Below the pieces are notes generated by a model. It saw nothing but the letters and a program-made list of their open reading frames with translations, did no database searches and was not told where the DNA came from. 56,694 nucleotides of DNA from Chloroflexota bacterium (GTDB taxonomy: Bacteria; Chloroflexota; Dehalococcoidia; UBA2979): NCBI GenBank assembly GCA_026713865.1, contig JAPONQ010000006.1:1-56694 (forward strand). Reading direction: 5' to 3'. This document shows positions 20,243-28,479 of this stretch, piece after piece. The number at the start of each line of letters is the position of its first letter. Within the stretch, counting starts at the first letter, position 1. A program made the translations under genes and the position numbers.

Positions 20243-21091
20243 ATGGGCTCCCTTCCCGCCACCGCGCTCGCCATCGAGATCCCCTGGGATCCCAGCATCG
20301 TCACGCTCGGCGGGCTCATCCTCACCTGGCACGGGCTCTTCACCGCGGTGGGCGTCCTCGGCGGGATGTGGATCGCGCTCCGGCTCGCCGATCGCACCGG
20401 CTACGACCCCGACCACGTCTACTCCATAGCGCTGGCGGCGGTCCCCGCCGGCATCGTCGGGGCGCGCGCCCTCTTCGTCGCCGAGCACTGGGAGGTCTAC
20501 GGCTCCAACCCCGGCCAGATCCTGGCCCTCACCGAGGGGGGGATATCGATCTGGGGCGCGATCCTGGGGGGCTTCCTCGGCGGCACGCTCTACGCCTGGT
20601 GGCAGGGCTTCCCGATCGCGACCGGCCTCGACATCGGCGCACCGACGATGCTGCTGGGGCAGGCGATCGGCCGCCTGGGCGATCTCGTCAACGGCGAGCA
20701 CCTGGCGACGGCGACCGATCTCCCCTGGGGGGTTCTCTACACGCACCCCGACTCGCCGGCCTTCGCGCACTCCCTCGCCGTCGGCGCCCACCACCCGGCC
20801 ACCACCTACGAGCTCCTGGGCGACCTCGCGATCATGGGTCTCCTGCTCGCGCTCTACTTCCGCAGCCGCTGGTTCCGGCCCCGCCCCGGCCTGCTCTTCC
20901 TCGCCTACCTGGTGGGCTACGCCTCGATGCGCTTCTTCCTGACCTACGTGCGCGTCGACTCCGCGGAGGCCGCGGGCGGTCTGCTGCGCGTGCCGCAGCT
21001 CGTCTCGGTGATCGTGGTGCTGGTCGCGGTGCCGCTCGCGATCTGGGTGTGGCGCCGGCGACCGGCGGGCGGCGTCGCCCACGCGCCTTGA
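20243..21091 (+). CDS. lgt: Prolipoprotein diacylglyceryl transferase
   Basis: 282 residues, polytopic. Lgt moves diacylglycerol from phosphatidylglycerol to the lipobox cysteine. Family motifs: LTWHGLFTAVG, GARALFVAEHW, the Lgt signature GQAIGRLGDLVNGEHL, and HHPATTYELL, with membrane segments at both ends. ATG 20243 is preceded by GAGAGG, and TACGAT at 20209-20214 is a possible -10. Clients in this window include the CapA-like, beta-lactamase-like, M23 and RCC1-like lipoproteins. Its stop codon overlaps the -35 box of the next promoter. Confidence 0.93.
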   Translation: MGSLPATALAIEIPWDPSIVTLGGLILTWHGLFTAVGVLGGMWIALRLADRTGYDPDHVYSIALAAVPAGIVGARALFVAEHWEVYGSNPGQILALTEGGISIWGAILGGFLGGTLYAWWQGFPIATGLDIGAPTMLLGQAIGRLGDLVNGEHLATATDLPWGVLYTHPDSPAFAHSLAVGAHHPATTYELLGDLAIMGLLLALYFRSRWFRPRPGLLFLAYLVGYASMRFFLTYVRVDSAEAAGGLLRVPQLVSVIVVLVAVPLAIWVWRRRPAGGVAHAP

Positions 21092-21116
21092 CGCGAGGGA
21101 GGGGCGCGCCTAGCCT
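21088..21116 (+). promoter_or_regulatory. Promoter for the riboswitch operon (TTGACG-N17-TAGCCT)
   Basis: TTGACG at 21088-21093 overlaps the lgt stop; TAGCCT at 21111-21116 follows after exactly 17 bp. The predicted transcript would begin near 21123, some 30 nt before the riboswitch P1 stem. The same TTGACG box with 17-18 bp spacing occurs before the cytochrome bc operon, rpsU and rplI in this window. Confidence 0.55.
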
Positions 21117-21152
21117 CGACGGGCGCTTCGGCACGCTCGCTCGCGCCGAGCC

Positions 21153-21275
21153 GTTCATCACGAGTGGCAGAGGGAATCGGCCCGACGACGCCACGGCAAC
21201 CCGCCCCCGCTCGAGGGGGGATGCGGTGCCCCAGCCGACCCGGCGGCCCCGAGCGAGCGGCCGGGAGCGATGAAC
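21153..21275 (+). promoter_or_regulatory. SAM riboswitch (SAM-I clan)
   Basis: P1 pairs GTTCATC (21153-21159) with GATGAAC (21269-21275). Between them lie the S-box hallmarks in order: GAGTGGCAGAGGGA, then CGGCCCGACGACGCC, then CGGCAACC, then GCGGTGCC. SAM-I-clan aptamers bind S-adenosylmethionine and usually turn off methionine and cysteine synthesis or uptake genes. The sub-class (SAM-I versus SAM-IV or SAM-I/IV) needs a covariance model. The riboswitch is 148 nt upstream of the threonine-synthase-like gene, with the stem-loops of the expression platform in between. Confidence 0.88.
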
Positions 21276-21313
21276 CGAGGCACTGATGCAGAACACCGTC
21301 CCCGCGGAGGCGC

Positions 21314-21378
21314 CACGCCGGCAGGCCGGCGTGATGATGCGCTCGCCCGGGCCGGCGCCCCGCTAGGGGCGCGCGAGC
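21314..21378 (+). promoter_or_regulatory. Expression-platform stem-loops after the SAM riboswitch
   Basis: A 9-bp hairpin (CACGCCGGC / GCCGGCGTG, 21314-21333, 2-nt loop) and a larger one where GCTCGC (21341-21346) pairs with GCGAGC (21373-21378), enclosing GCGCCCC-GCTA-GGGGCGC (21355-21372). No U tract follows, so switching may act through Rho or through access to the ribosome-binding region ahead of ATG 21424. Confidence 0.4.
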
Positions 21379-21423
21379 ACCGGGCGATCCCCCTCCACCC
21401 CGAGCCCATCCGGAGCCGCCACC

Positions 21424-22689
21424 ATGTCCTTTGACCGCGCACTGCGCTGCCGGGAGTGCGGGCGGGAGTATCCCCTCGCCCCGATCTTCTCCTGCGAGTT
21501 CTGTTTCGGCCCGCTCGAGGTCGCCTACGACTACGAGGCGATGCGCGGCCGCATCACCCGCGAGAGCATCGCGGCGGGGCCCGCGACGCTCTGGCGCTAC
21601 GCCGACCTGCTGCCCTGCGATGCGGCGTACCGCGTCGACATCGGGACGGGATTCACGCCGCTGCAGCGCGCCGACCGGCTGGCGGAGGCCGTCGGGCTGC
21701 GCACGCTCTGGCTCAAGAACGACACCGTGAACCCGACCTGGTCGTTCAAGGACCGCGTCGTCTCCGTCGCGATCGCCCGCGCGCGGCAGTTCGGCTTCGA
21801 GGCGATCGCCTGCGCCTCCACCGGCAATCTCGCCAACTCGGTCTGCGCCCACGCGGCGCGCTCGGGGATGGAGGTCTACGTCTTCATCCCCGACGACCTG
21901 GAGCACGGCAAGGTGGTCGGGAGCGCCGTCTACCACCCGACGCTGGTGATGGTCGACGGCACCTACGACGACGTGAACCGGCTCTGCACCGAGCTTTCGC
22001 AGAGCTATCCGTGGGCCTTCGTGAACATCAACGTGCGCCCCTACTACGCGGAGGGATCGCGCACGCTCGGCTTCGAGGTCGCCGAGCAGCTCGGCTGGCG
22101 CGCTCCGGGCGCCTGCGTCGTCCCGATGGCCTCGGGCTCGCTCTTCACGAAGATCCGCAAGGGGTTCTCGGAGTTCGCCGAGCTGGGGCTGATCGAGGAG
22201 CCCGCGACGCGGATGTTCGGGGCGCAGGCCTCGGGCTGCTCGCCGATCACCACGGCGCACCAGGCGGGGACGCTCAACTTCGTCCCGCAGAAGCCGGACA
22301 CGATCGCGCGCTCGCTCGCGATCGGGAACCCGGCCGACGGCTACTATGCGCTGAAGACGATGCAGGAGACGGGGGGCGGCGCGGAGATGGCGACCGACGA
22401 GGAGATCGTCGAGGGCATCAAGCTGCTCGCCGAGACCGAGGGGATCTTCTCAGAGACGGCGGGCGGCGTGACGGTCGCCTGCCTCAGGAAGCTGGTCGAG
22501 TCCGGCGCCATCTCACCCGAGGAGGAGACCGTCGCCTTCATCACCGGCGCCGGCCTCAAGACGGTGGAGGCGGTCTCCGGGGACGTCGCCGACCCGCTGC
22601 GCGTCCCGGCACGCACCGAGGTCTTCTCGGAGGCGCTCGCCGAGCGCCGGCGCGCGGCCGCGGAGCCGGCCGGGGCGGGAGCGAGATGA
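21424..22689 (+). CDS. thrC: Threonine synthase-like PLP enzyme under SAM-riboswitch control
   Basis: 421 residues, fold-type II PLP enzyme of the threonine synthase family. An N-terminal zinc-ribbon-like segment has CRECGREYPL and FSCEFCFGPLEV. PLP lysine is in PTWSFKDRVVS, the phosphate loop in ASTGNLANSV, and C-terminal family motifs include QASGCSPI and TAGGVTVACL. Threonine synthase converts O-phosphohomoserine to threonine. The SAM riboswitch upstream, plus the NIL protein and sulfur carrier translated directly after it, suggest instead a gamma-replacement with carrier-bound sulfur to give homocysteine. That function is inference; the family call is firm. The stop overlaps the next start (ATGATG). 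Confidence 0.85.
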   Translation: MSFDRALRCRECGREYPLAPIFSCEFCFGPLEVAYDYEAMRGRITRESIAAGPATLWRYADLLPCDAAYRVDIGTGFTPLQRADRLAEAVGLRTLWLKNDTVNPTWSFKDRVVSVAIARARQFGFEAIACASTGNLANSVCAHAARSGMEVYVFIPDDLEHGKVVGSAVYHPTLVMVDGTYDDVNRLCTELSQSYPWAFVNINVRPYYAEGSRTLGFEVAEQLGWRAPGACVVPMASGSLFTKIRKGFSEFAELGLIEEPATRMFGAQASGCSPITTAHQAGTLNFVPQKPDTIARSLAIGNPADGYYALKTMQETGGGAEMATDEEIVEGIKLLAETEGIFSETAGGVTVACLRKLVESGAISPEEETVAFITGAGLKTVEAVSGDVADPLRVPARTEVFSEALAERRRAAAEPAGAGAR

Positions 22690-22931
22690 TGGCGAGCAGG
22701 CGGGTACGCTTCACCTTCGAGCCCGAGCTCGTGACCGAGCCGGTCATCTACCGCGTCGGCCACCTCTACGACGTCGTCACCAACATCCGCATGGCCGATG
22801 TCGACGAGCGGGTGGGGTGGGTGATCCTCGAGCTCAGCGGAGAGCCCGCGGAGATCGATCGCGCGATCGCGTGGGCGGAGCAGCAGGGAGTCCGCGTCGA
22901 CCCGCTCGCCGGCGACGTGGTGGAGGGCTAG
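22686..22931 (+). CDS. NIL-domain protein
   Basis: 81 residues, consisting almost only of a NIL domain: VRFTFEPELVTEPVIYRVG, then NIRMADVDERVGWVILEL and EIDRAIAWAEQQGVRVDPL. NIL domains occur at the C-terminus of the methionine transporter ATPase MetN and in a protein of the archaeal DUF39 homocysteine-forming system, where they are linked to sulfur amino acid sensing or sulfur transfer. ATG 22686 lies within the end of the upstream gene (4-bp overlap), so the two are translationally coupled. It is followed 3 bp later by a sulfur carrier gene. Confidence 0.8.
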   Translation: MMASRRVRFTFEPELVTEPVIYRVGHLYDVVTNIRMADVDERVGWVILELSGEPAEIDRAIAWAEQQGVRVDPLAGDVVEG

Positions 22932-22934
22932 CCG

Positions 22935-23216
22935 ATGAGCGTCACCGTCAAGATCCCGACCCCGCTGCGCGCCCTCACCGGCGAGCGCGACGCGGTGGCC
23001 TGCGGCGCTCCGACGCTCGCGGGCGTGGTCTCCGAGCTCGAGGACGCCTTCCCCGGGATCCGCGAGCGGCTCTGCGACGAGGGCGGCGCGCTGCGGCGGT
23101 TCGTGAACGTCTATGTGAACGGCGAGGACGTGCGCTTCCTGCAGGGCCTCGAGACCGAGCTGTCCGACGGCGATGAGGTCTCGATCGTCCCCGCCGTAGC
23201 GGGGGGCGCGCGCTAG
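22935..23216 (+). CDS. ThiS/MoaD-like sulfur carrier protein 1
   Basis: 93 residues of beta-grasp fold: VTVKIPTPLRALTGER, a central helix GVVSELEDAFPGI, FVNVYVNGEDVRFLQG, and the C-terminal strand VSIVPAVAGG. Active carriers need a free C-terminal diglycine to form a thiocarboxylate. Here GG (residues 90-91) is followed by Ala-Arg, so processing is required, plausibly by the JAMM peptidase at 29710. It sits 3 bp after the NIL gene, in the riboswitch operon, and is probably the sulfur donor for the threonine-synthase-like enzyme. Confidence 0.85.
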   Translation: MSVTVKIPTPLRALTGERDAVACGAPTLAGVVSELEDAFPGIRERLCDEGGALRRFVNVYVNGEDVRFLQGLETELSDGDEVSIVPAVAGGAR

Positions 23217-23267
23217 GGACCGCGCCGGCCCCGGGCGCGGAAGCGGCTCGCGGGCGGGAGGGCCCCC

Positions 23268-24149
23268 GTGGCACTGCAGGCGATCGCCATCCTGAGCCCC
23301 GGCGACATGGGCCATGGCGTGGGTCGGGTGCTGGGGGAGCACGGCTACGCCGTTCTCACCTGCCTCGCCGGGCGCAGCGCCCGGACGCGCGAGCTGGCGG
23401 CTCGGGCGGGCATGGAGGACGTTCCGTCGCTGGAGGAGCTGGTCTCCCGGACCGACCTCGTGCTCTCGATCCTCCCCCCGTCGCGGGCGGCGGCGCTGGC
23501 GGGCGACGTCGCCGCTGCGATCCGGGCGACCGCGGAGCCGGTCACCGTCGCCGACTGCAACGCCGTCTCGCCGCAGACGGCGGTGGAGATCGGCGCGCTC
23601 ATCGGCGCCGCGGGCGGGAGCTTCATCGACGCCGGCATCATCGGGCGGTCCCCGGCCGGGGGCGCGGTGCCGCGGATCTACACCTCGGGGCCCGCCGCGG
23701 ATCTGATGGACGAGCTCGACGGCGCCGGCGTCTTCGTCCGCAACCTGGGCCCCGCCGTCGGCCGGGCGTCGGCCATCAAGATGTGCTACGCCTCGCTCAC
23801 CAAGGGGACGGCTGCGCTGCAGCTGGCGATGCTCGCCGCCGCGCACTCGCTCGGCCTCTACGGCGAGCTCGCGGAGGAGCTCCGGCAGAGCCAGGGCACG
23901 GCGCTCGCCGCGATGGAGCGCCGGCTCCCCGGCGTCCCCGCCAACGCCGGCCGCTGGATCGGGGAGATGGAGGAGATCGCCGCGACCTTCGAGGCCGCCG
24001 GCGTGACTCCCCGCTTCCATCAGGGAGCGGCGGAGATGTTCCGCCTCCTGGCCCGCACGCCGTTCGCGGAGGAGGACCCGGAGAGCATCGACCCGAAGAG
24101 GACGCTGGAGGAGACGGTCCGGGCGCTGGCCGCCGTCCGGGCACGATGA
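23268..24149 (+). CDS. NAD(P)-binding dehydrogenase, DUF1932 family
   Basis: 293 residues. An N-terminal Rossmann domain of the 6-phosphogluconate/hydroxyisobutyrate dehydrogenase type (IAILSPGDMGHGVGRVLGEHG, then VLSILPPSRA) is followed by VADCNAVSPQTAVEIG and FIDAGIIGRSP. The C-terminal helical part matches DUF1932 (KMCYASLTKGTAALQLAML). Substrate unknown. It follows carrier 1 by 51 bp on the same strand and may share the riboswitch-controlled transcript, but no sulfur-related motif is visible. Confidence 0.78.
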   Translation: MALQAIAILSPGDMGHGVGRVLGEHGYAVLTCLAGRSARTRELAARAGMEDVPSLEELVSRTDLVLSILPPSRAAALAGDVAAAIRATAEPVTVADCNAVSPQTAVEIGALIGAAGGSFIDAGIIGRSPAGGAVPRIYTSGPAADLMDELDGAGVFVRNLGPAVGRASAIKMCYASLTKGTAALQLAMLAAAHSLGLYGELAEELRQSQGTALAAMERRLPGVPANAGRWIGEMEEIAATFEAAGVTPRFHQGAAEMFRLLARTPFAEEDPESIDPKRTLEETVRALAAVRAR

Positions 24150-24455
24150 CGACCCGGTCGTCGAGGGGCGGCGCTGTCTGAGGGAGCCGGCGGCGAGGCT
24201 TCCGGGGCCGGCGCGGCTCCGCGGTCGGTGCTCGCGCGGAGTCCACGCGCCGTGCCGGAGCCCTCACTCACCGGCCTCGAGCGCGACGATCAGGTCGAGC
24301 AGGCCATGCGCGAGGGCACCCGGAAGCCCGGCGGCCGGCTGACTTCGCGACGCGCGACCGTGCATGCTACAATCTCGAGCGATTTACTCGACAATCCACC
24401 GCCGGGCTCTCCGCGTGCGTGCGCCGGGGCGGTGTGCGCGGGAGGCGGCGGCGGG
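24150..24455 (+). other. Intergenic region with the rrf2-cys operon promoter region
   Basis: 306 bp. No convincing gene; the frame of the downstream regulator is open here but not protein-like. The 24360-24395 part is AT-richer than its surroundings, with TACAAT at 24368-24373 and the TCGAG/CTCGA dyad just downstream. Position and composition suggest the promoter-operator of the cysteine operon. Confidence 0.45.
24375..24391 (+). promoter_or_regulatory. Candidate Rrf2-family operator dyad
   Basis: TCGAG (24375-24379) and CTCGA (24387-24391) are inverted around the AT-rich spacer CGATTTA, immediately downstream of a TACAAT -10-like hexamer (24368-24373). A repressor bound here would block transcription start. 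The position 65 bp upstream of the rrf2 start suggests autoregulation; this is inference. Confidence 0.35.
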
Positions 24456-24902
24456 GTGCGGCTCTCGACCAAAGGGGACTACGGCGTGCGCGCGTTGATC
24501 GAGCTCGCGCTCCACGAGGGTGAGGGGCCGGTGCAGCGCGCGGTGATCGCGGCGAGACGGCAGATCCCGGAGTCCTACCTCGACCATCTGCTGGCGCAGC
24601 TGCGTCGCGACGGCTTCGTGCGGTCCACGCGCGGTCCCTCCGGCGGCCACGAGCTCGCCCGCCCGGCCTCGGAGATACGGCTCCTGGACGTGCTGGAGTC
24701 GCTGGAAGGCTCGCTCGCCCCGCTCGGCTGTCTGGAGGACGGCGAGGCGCACTCCGAGCAGCACGTGGTCTGCGGGCAGCGGTGGGTGTGGCAGGAGATC
24801 TACGACGCGATGCGGGCCCGGCTCGCCGCCGTCACGCTCGCCGAGCTCCTAGAGCGCGACCGCACCCGCAAGGGACGCATCGCGCCGTCGTACAGCATCT
24901 GA
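24456..24902 (+). CDS. Rrf2-family transcriptional regulator
   Basis: 148 residues. Winged helix-turn-helix: VRLSTKGDYGVRALIELALHE, then IPESYLDHLLAQLRRDGFVRSTRGPSGGHELARP, followed by the dimerisation helix. IscR-type members bind an Fe-S cluster with three cysteines; here only two lie in that region (GCLEDGE and VVCGQRW), so cluster binding is doubtful. CymR, which controls cysteine metabolism in Bacillus through CysK, lacks a cluster. Position right before cysK supports control of cysteine synthesis. GTG 24456 matches the family N-terminus, with GGAGG upstream. Confidence 0.87.
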   Translation: MRLSTKGDYGVRALIELALHEGEGPVQRAVIAARRQIPESYLDHLLAQLRRDGFVRSTRGPSGGHELARPASEIRLLDVLESLEGSLAPLGCLEDGEAHSEQHVVCGQRWVWQEIYDAMRARLAAVTLAELLERDRTRKGRIAPSYSI

Positions 24903-24973
24903 GCGAGGGCCGCGCCGCGGCGGCGAGGAGAGTGCGCCTCTCCGCGCGCCGGCCGGCCGGGGGGAGGGCGCCG

Positions 24974-25909
<936 letters not shown>

Positions 25910-25920
25910 GAGGGCGGGAG

Positions 25921-26202
25921 ATGGTGGTCCAGGTCTACATCCCCACGCCCTTCCGGCGCTTCACGGCGAACCGCGAGCAGGTGAGCGTCGAGGGGGAGAC
26001 GGTGCGCGCCGTGCTCGATGCGCTCGATCGGGCCTACCCGGGCTTCGACCACCTGGTCTACGACCGCGAGCGTCGGGTCCCGTCGCACATCAACATCTAC
26101 GTGAACGATCGCACCATCGACGAGCTCGCCGGTGTCGAGACCGAGCTCCACGACGGCGATCGTCTGGCGGTGATCCCCGCGCTGGCGGGGGGAGAGCGGT
26201 GA
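25921..26202 (+). CDS. ThiS/MoaD-like sulfur carrier protein 2
   Basis: 93 residues. Closest in style to carrier 1 at the N-terminus (VQVYIPTPFRRFTANREQV). Helix VLDALDRAYPGF, strand INIYVNDRTIDE, C-terminus LAVIPALAGG followed by Glu-Arg. The masked diglycine (residues 90-91) must be exposed by removal of two residues before adenylation. The operon position between cysK and the E1-like gene suggests it donates sulfur to CysK after activation by that E1-like protein. Confidence 0.85.
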   Translation: MVVQVYIPTPFRRFTANREQVSVEGETVRAVLDALDRAYPGFDHLVYDRERRVPSHINIYVNDRTIDELAGVETELHDGDRLAVIPALAGGER

Positions 26203-26218
26203 GCGAAGGAGGAGCCCG

Positions 26219-27106
26219 ATGAGTGACACCAACGGCCAGACGCAGGGGGCGGCCGCGGGGGGCGCGTTCACGCCCGATGAGGTGATGCGCTACTCGCGGC
26301 ACATGATCATGGGTCCGGTTGGTCCGGTGGGGCAGCGCAAGCTCCGTGGCGCCAGCGTGCTGGTCGTCGGCGCAGGCGGGCTCGGCTCGCCGGTCGCGCT
26401 CTACCTGGCGCTCGCCGGCGTCGGGCGCATCGGCCTCGTCGACTTCGACGTCGTCGATCTCTCCAACCTGCAGCGCCAGATCCTGCACCAGACGGCCGAC
26501 GTCGGCCGCCCGAAGATCCTCTCGGCGAAGGAGTCCCTGCTCGCGTACAACCCGCACGTCACCGTCGAGACGCACGAGCTCCCGCTCACCTCGGACAACG
26601 CGCTCGAGATCATCCCCTCCTACGACATCGTCGTGAACGGCGCCGACAACTTCGCGACGCGCTACCTGGCGAACGACGCCGCCTACCTCTCGGGAAAGAC
26701 GCTGGTGGACGGCTCGATCCTGCTCTTCGACGGGCAGGCGACGGTCTACAAGCCCGGTCAGGGCTGCTACCGCTGCCTCTACCCCGCGCCGCCTCCGCCG
26801 GGCCTCGTGCCGTCGTGCGCCGAGGCCGGCGTGCTCGGTGCGATCACCGGCGTCGTCGGCTCGATCCAGGCGACCGAGGTCTTCAAGCAGGTCCTCGGCA
26901 TCGGCGAGCCCCTGGTCGGGCGGCTGCTGCTGATAGATGCGCTCACCATGGAATTCCGCATGATGCGGGTGAGGCGCGACCCGGCGTGCCCGCTCTGCGG
27001 CGACGAGCCCTCGATCCACGAGCTCATCGACTACGACCAGTTCTGCGGCACGCCGCCGCTGGTCGCGGTCGAGGGCGCGGAGCTGGGCGCCGGGGCGCAC
27101 GCGTAG
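26219..27106 (+). CDS. moeB: MoeB/ThiF-type sulfur carrier adenylyltransferase
   Basis: 295 residues, E1-like. Opening RYSRHMIM, nucleotide loop VVGAGGLGSPVA (about residues 49-60), DVVDLSNLQRQILH with the ATP-contacting Arg, and NGADNFATRYLANDA. Two zinc CxxC pairs are CYRC and CPLC, and the catalytic-type cysteine is in SCAEAGVLGAITG. It adenylates the C-terminal glycine of a carrier before sulfur transfer. There is no C-terminal rhodanese domain, unlike the MoeZ type; the separate sulfurtransferase at 28480 could provide it. One copy probably serves all three carriers. Confidence 0.9.
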   Translation: MSDTNGQTQGAAAGGAFTPDEVMRYSRHMIMGPVGPVGQRKLRGASVLVVGAGGLGSPVALYLALAGVGRIGLVDFDVVDLSNLQRQILHQTADVGRPKILSAKESLLAYNPHVTVETHELPLTSDNALEIIPSYDIVVNGADNFATRYLANDAAYLSGKTLVDGSILLFDGQATVYKPGQGCYRCLYPAPPPPGLVPSCAEAGVLGAITGVVGSIQATEVFKQVLGIGEPLVGRLLLIDALTMEFRMMRVRRDPACPLCGDEPSIHELIDYDQFCGTPPLVAVEGAELGAGAHA

Positions 27107-27170
27107 GGGGAGCGGACCAGGAGCGCCCGCCGCCGGGGGGCGGCCGGGAGCGGCGTAAGCGGGTGAGGGG

Positions 27171-27455
27171 GTGCAGGTGGCGGTGAAGGTGTACGTCGCC
27201 TCGGTGATCCAGAAGGCCGTCGGCGACCAGAAGCAGCTGGAGGCGGAGGGCTCGACCATCGCCGAGCTAATCGACGACCTGGAGTCCCGGTACCCGGGCT
27301 TCCGCGCTCACGTCTCCGACGAGAGCGGGGCGCTCCATCGCTTCATCAACGTCTACCTGAACGACGAGGACGTGCGCTACCTCAAGGGGGCGGAGACGGC
27401 TCTCTCGGAGGGCGACTCGGTCTCCTTCCTGCCGGCGCTGGCCGGGGGCCGGTAG
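27171..27455 (+). CDS. cysO: ThiS/MoaD-like sulfur carrier protein 3 (CysO-like)
   Basis: 94 residues of beta-grasp fold: VKVYVASVIQKAVGDQKQ, IAELIDDLESRYPGFRAHV, FINVYLNDEDVRYLKG, VSFLPALAGG plus a terminal Arg. The diglycine (residues 92-93) is masked by one residue, whereas mycobacterial CysO ends in a free GG. It directly precedes cysM, the classical CysO-CysM arrangement in which the carrier thiocarboxylate is the sulfur source for cysteine. GTG 27171 is taken as the start; GTG 27183 is also possible. Confidence 0.87.
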   Translation: MQVAVKVYVASVIQKAVGDQKQLEAEGSTIAELIDDLESRYPGFRAHVSDESGALHRFINVYLNDEDVRYLKGAETALSEGDSVSFLPALAGGR

Positions 27456-27489
27456 CGGCATGCCGGCACCGCCGGGAGTGAGGGCGCCG

Positions 27490-28425
27490 ATGCTCTACCG
27501 GAGCGTGCTCGACCTGGTCGGGGAGACGCCGCTGGTCGAGATCAGCGAGCTCTCGCCGCGCCCGGAGGTGCGCCTCTTCGCAAAGCTCGAGGGCCACAAC
27601 CCCACCGGCTCGGTGAAGGACCGCATCGCTGCCTACATGGTGCGCGCCGCCGAGCGGGACGGCCGGCTCGTGCCCGGGCAGACCATCCTCGAGCCGACCT
27701 CCGGCAACACCGGGATCTCGCTCGCGCTCATCGGCAGGCTGCGCGGCTACCCGGTCAAGGTCGTGATGCCCGACGCGGTCAGCATCGAGCGCGTGCGCCT
27801 GATCGAGGCCTTCGGCGCCGAGGTCATCTACTCGCCGGGGGAGCTCGGCACCAACGGCTCGGTCGAGCGCGCCCGCGAGATCGGCGCCGACCACGCCGAC
27901 TGGTTCCTGCCGTTCCAGTACGAGAACCCCGAGAACCCGCGCGCGCACTACGAGACGACGGCGCCCGAGATCCTGCGGGACCTCCCGGAGATCGACGCCT
28001 TCGTCGCCGGTCTCGGCACCGGGGGTACGCTCACCGGGGTCGGGCGCCGCCTCAAGGAGCACGATCCGCGCATCCAGGTGGTGGCGGCGGCGCCGCACCC
28101 CGGCGACCTGGTGCAGGGGCTGCGCAGCCTGGAGGAGGGCTACATCCCTCCGGTCTTCGACGACTCGGTGCTCGACGGCCGCATCGTCGTCGACTCGAAG
28201 ACCTCCTTCCGGCTCACCAAGGAGCTGATGGAGCGCTGCGGCGTCTTCGCCGGCATCTCCGCCGGCGCGGTGATCCGCGCGGCCCAGCGCCTCGGGGAGC
28301 GGATGGGGAGCGGGCAGATCGTCTGCCTGCTGGCCGACGGCGGCTGGAAGTACCTCTCCACCGGACTCTGGACCCGCGAGTACGCCGAGATCGAGGAGAA
28401 CGTCCGCGAAAAGATGTGGTGGTAG
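27490..28425 (+). CDS. cysM: CysM, carrier-dependent cysteine synthase
   Basis: 311 residues. PLP lysine in NPTGSVKDRIAAY, LEPTSGNTGISLAL, GLGTGGTLTGVG, and KTSFRLTKELMERCGVFAGISAG. The C-terminus (LADGGWKYLSTGLWTR, ending KMWW) closely resembles the flexible C-terminal lid of Mycobacterium tuberculosis CysM, which takes sulfur from the CysO thiocarboxylate with O-phosphoserine as acceptor. ATG 27490 has GGGAG and GAGGG upstream and gives the family N-terminus; ATG 27460 is an alternative. Distinct from the CysK encoded 2.5 kb upstream. Confidence 0.92.
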   Translation: MLYRSVLDLVGETPLVEISELSPRPEVRLFAKLEGHNPTGSVKDRIAAYMVRAAERDGRLVPGQTILEPTSGNTGISLALIGRLRGYPVKVVMPDAVSIERVRLIEAFGAEVIYSPGELGTNGSVERAREIGADHADWFLPFQYENPENPRAHYETTAPEILRDLPEIDAFVAGLGTGGTLTGVGRRLKEHDPRIQVVAAAPHPGDLVQGLRSLEEGYIPPVFDDSVLDGRIVVDSKTSFRLTKELMERCGVFAGISAGAVIRAAQRLGERMGSGQIVCLLADGGWKYLSTGLWTREYAEIEENVREKMWW

Positions 28426-28479
28426 GCCAGCCCGCGCTCCTGCGGGCGGCGTGACCCTGCGTCGGGAAGGAACGACACC

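Noticed and set aside
21158-21442. Minus-strand frame over the SAM riboswitch
   Set aside because: The conserved S-box motifs and P1 pairing on the plus strand explain this sequence.
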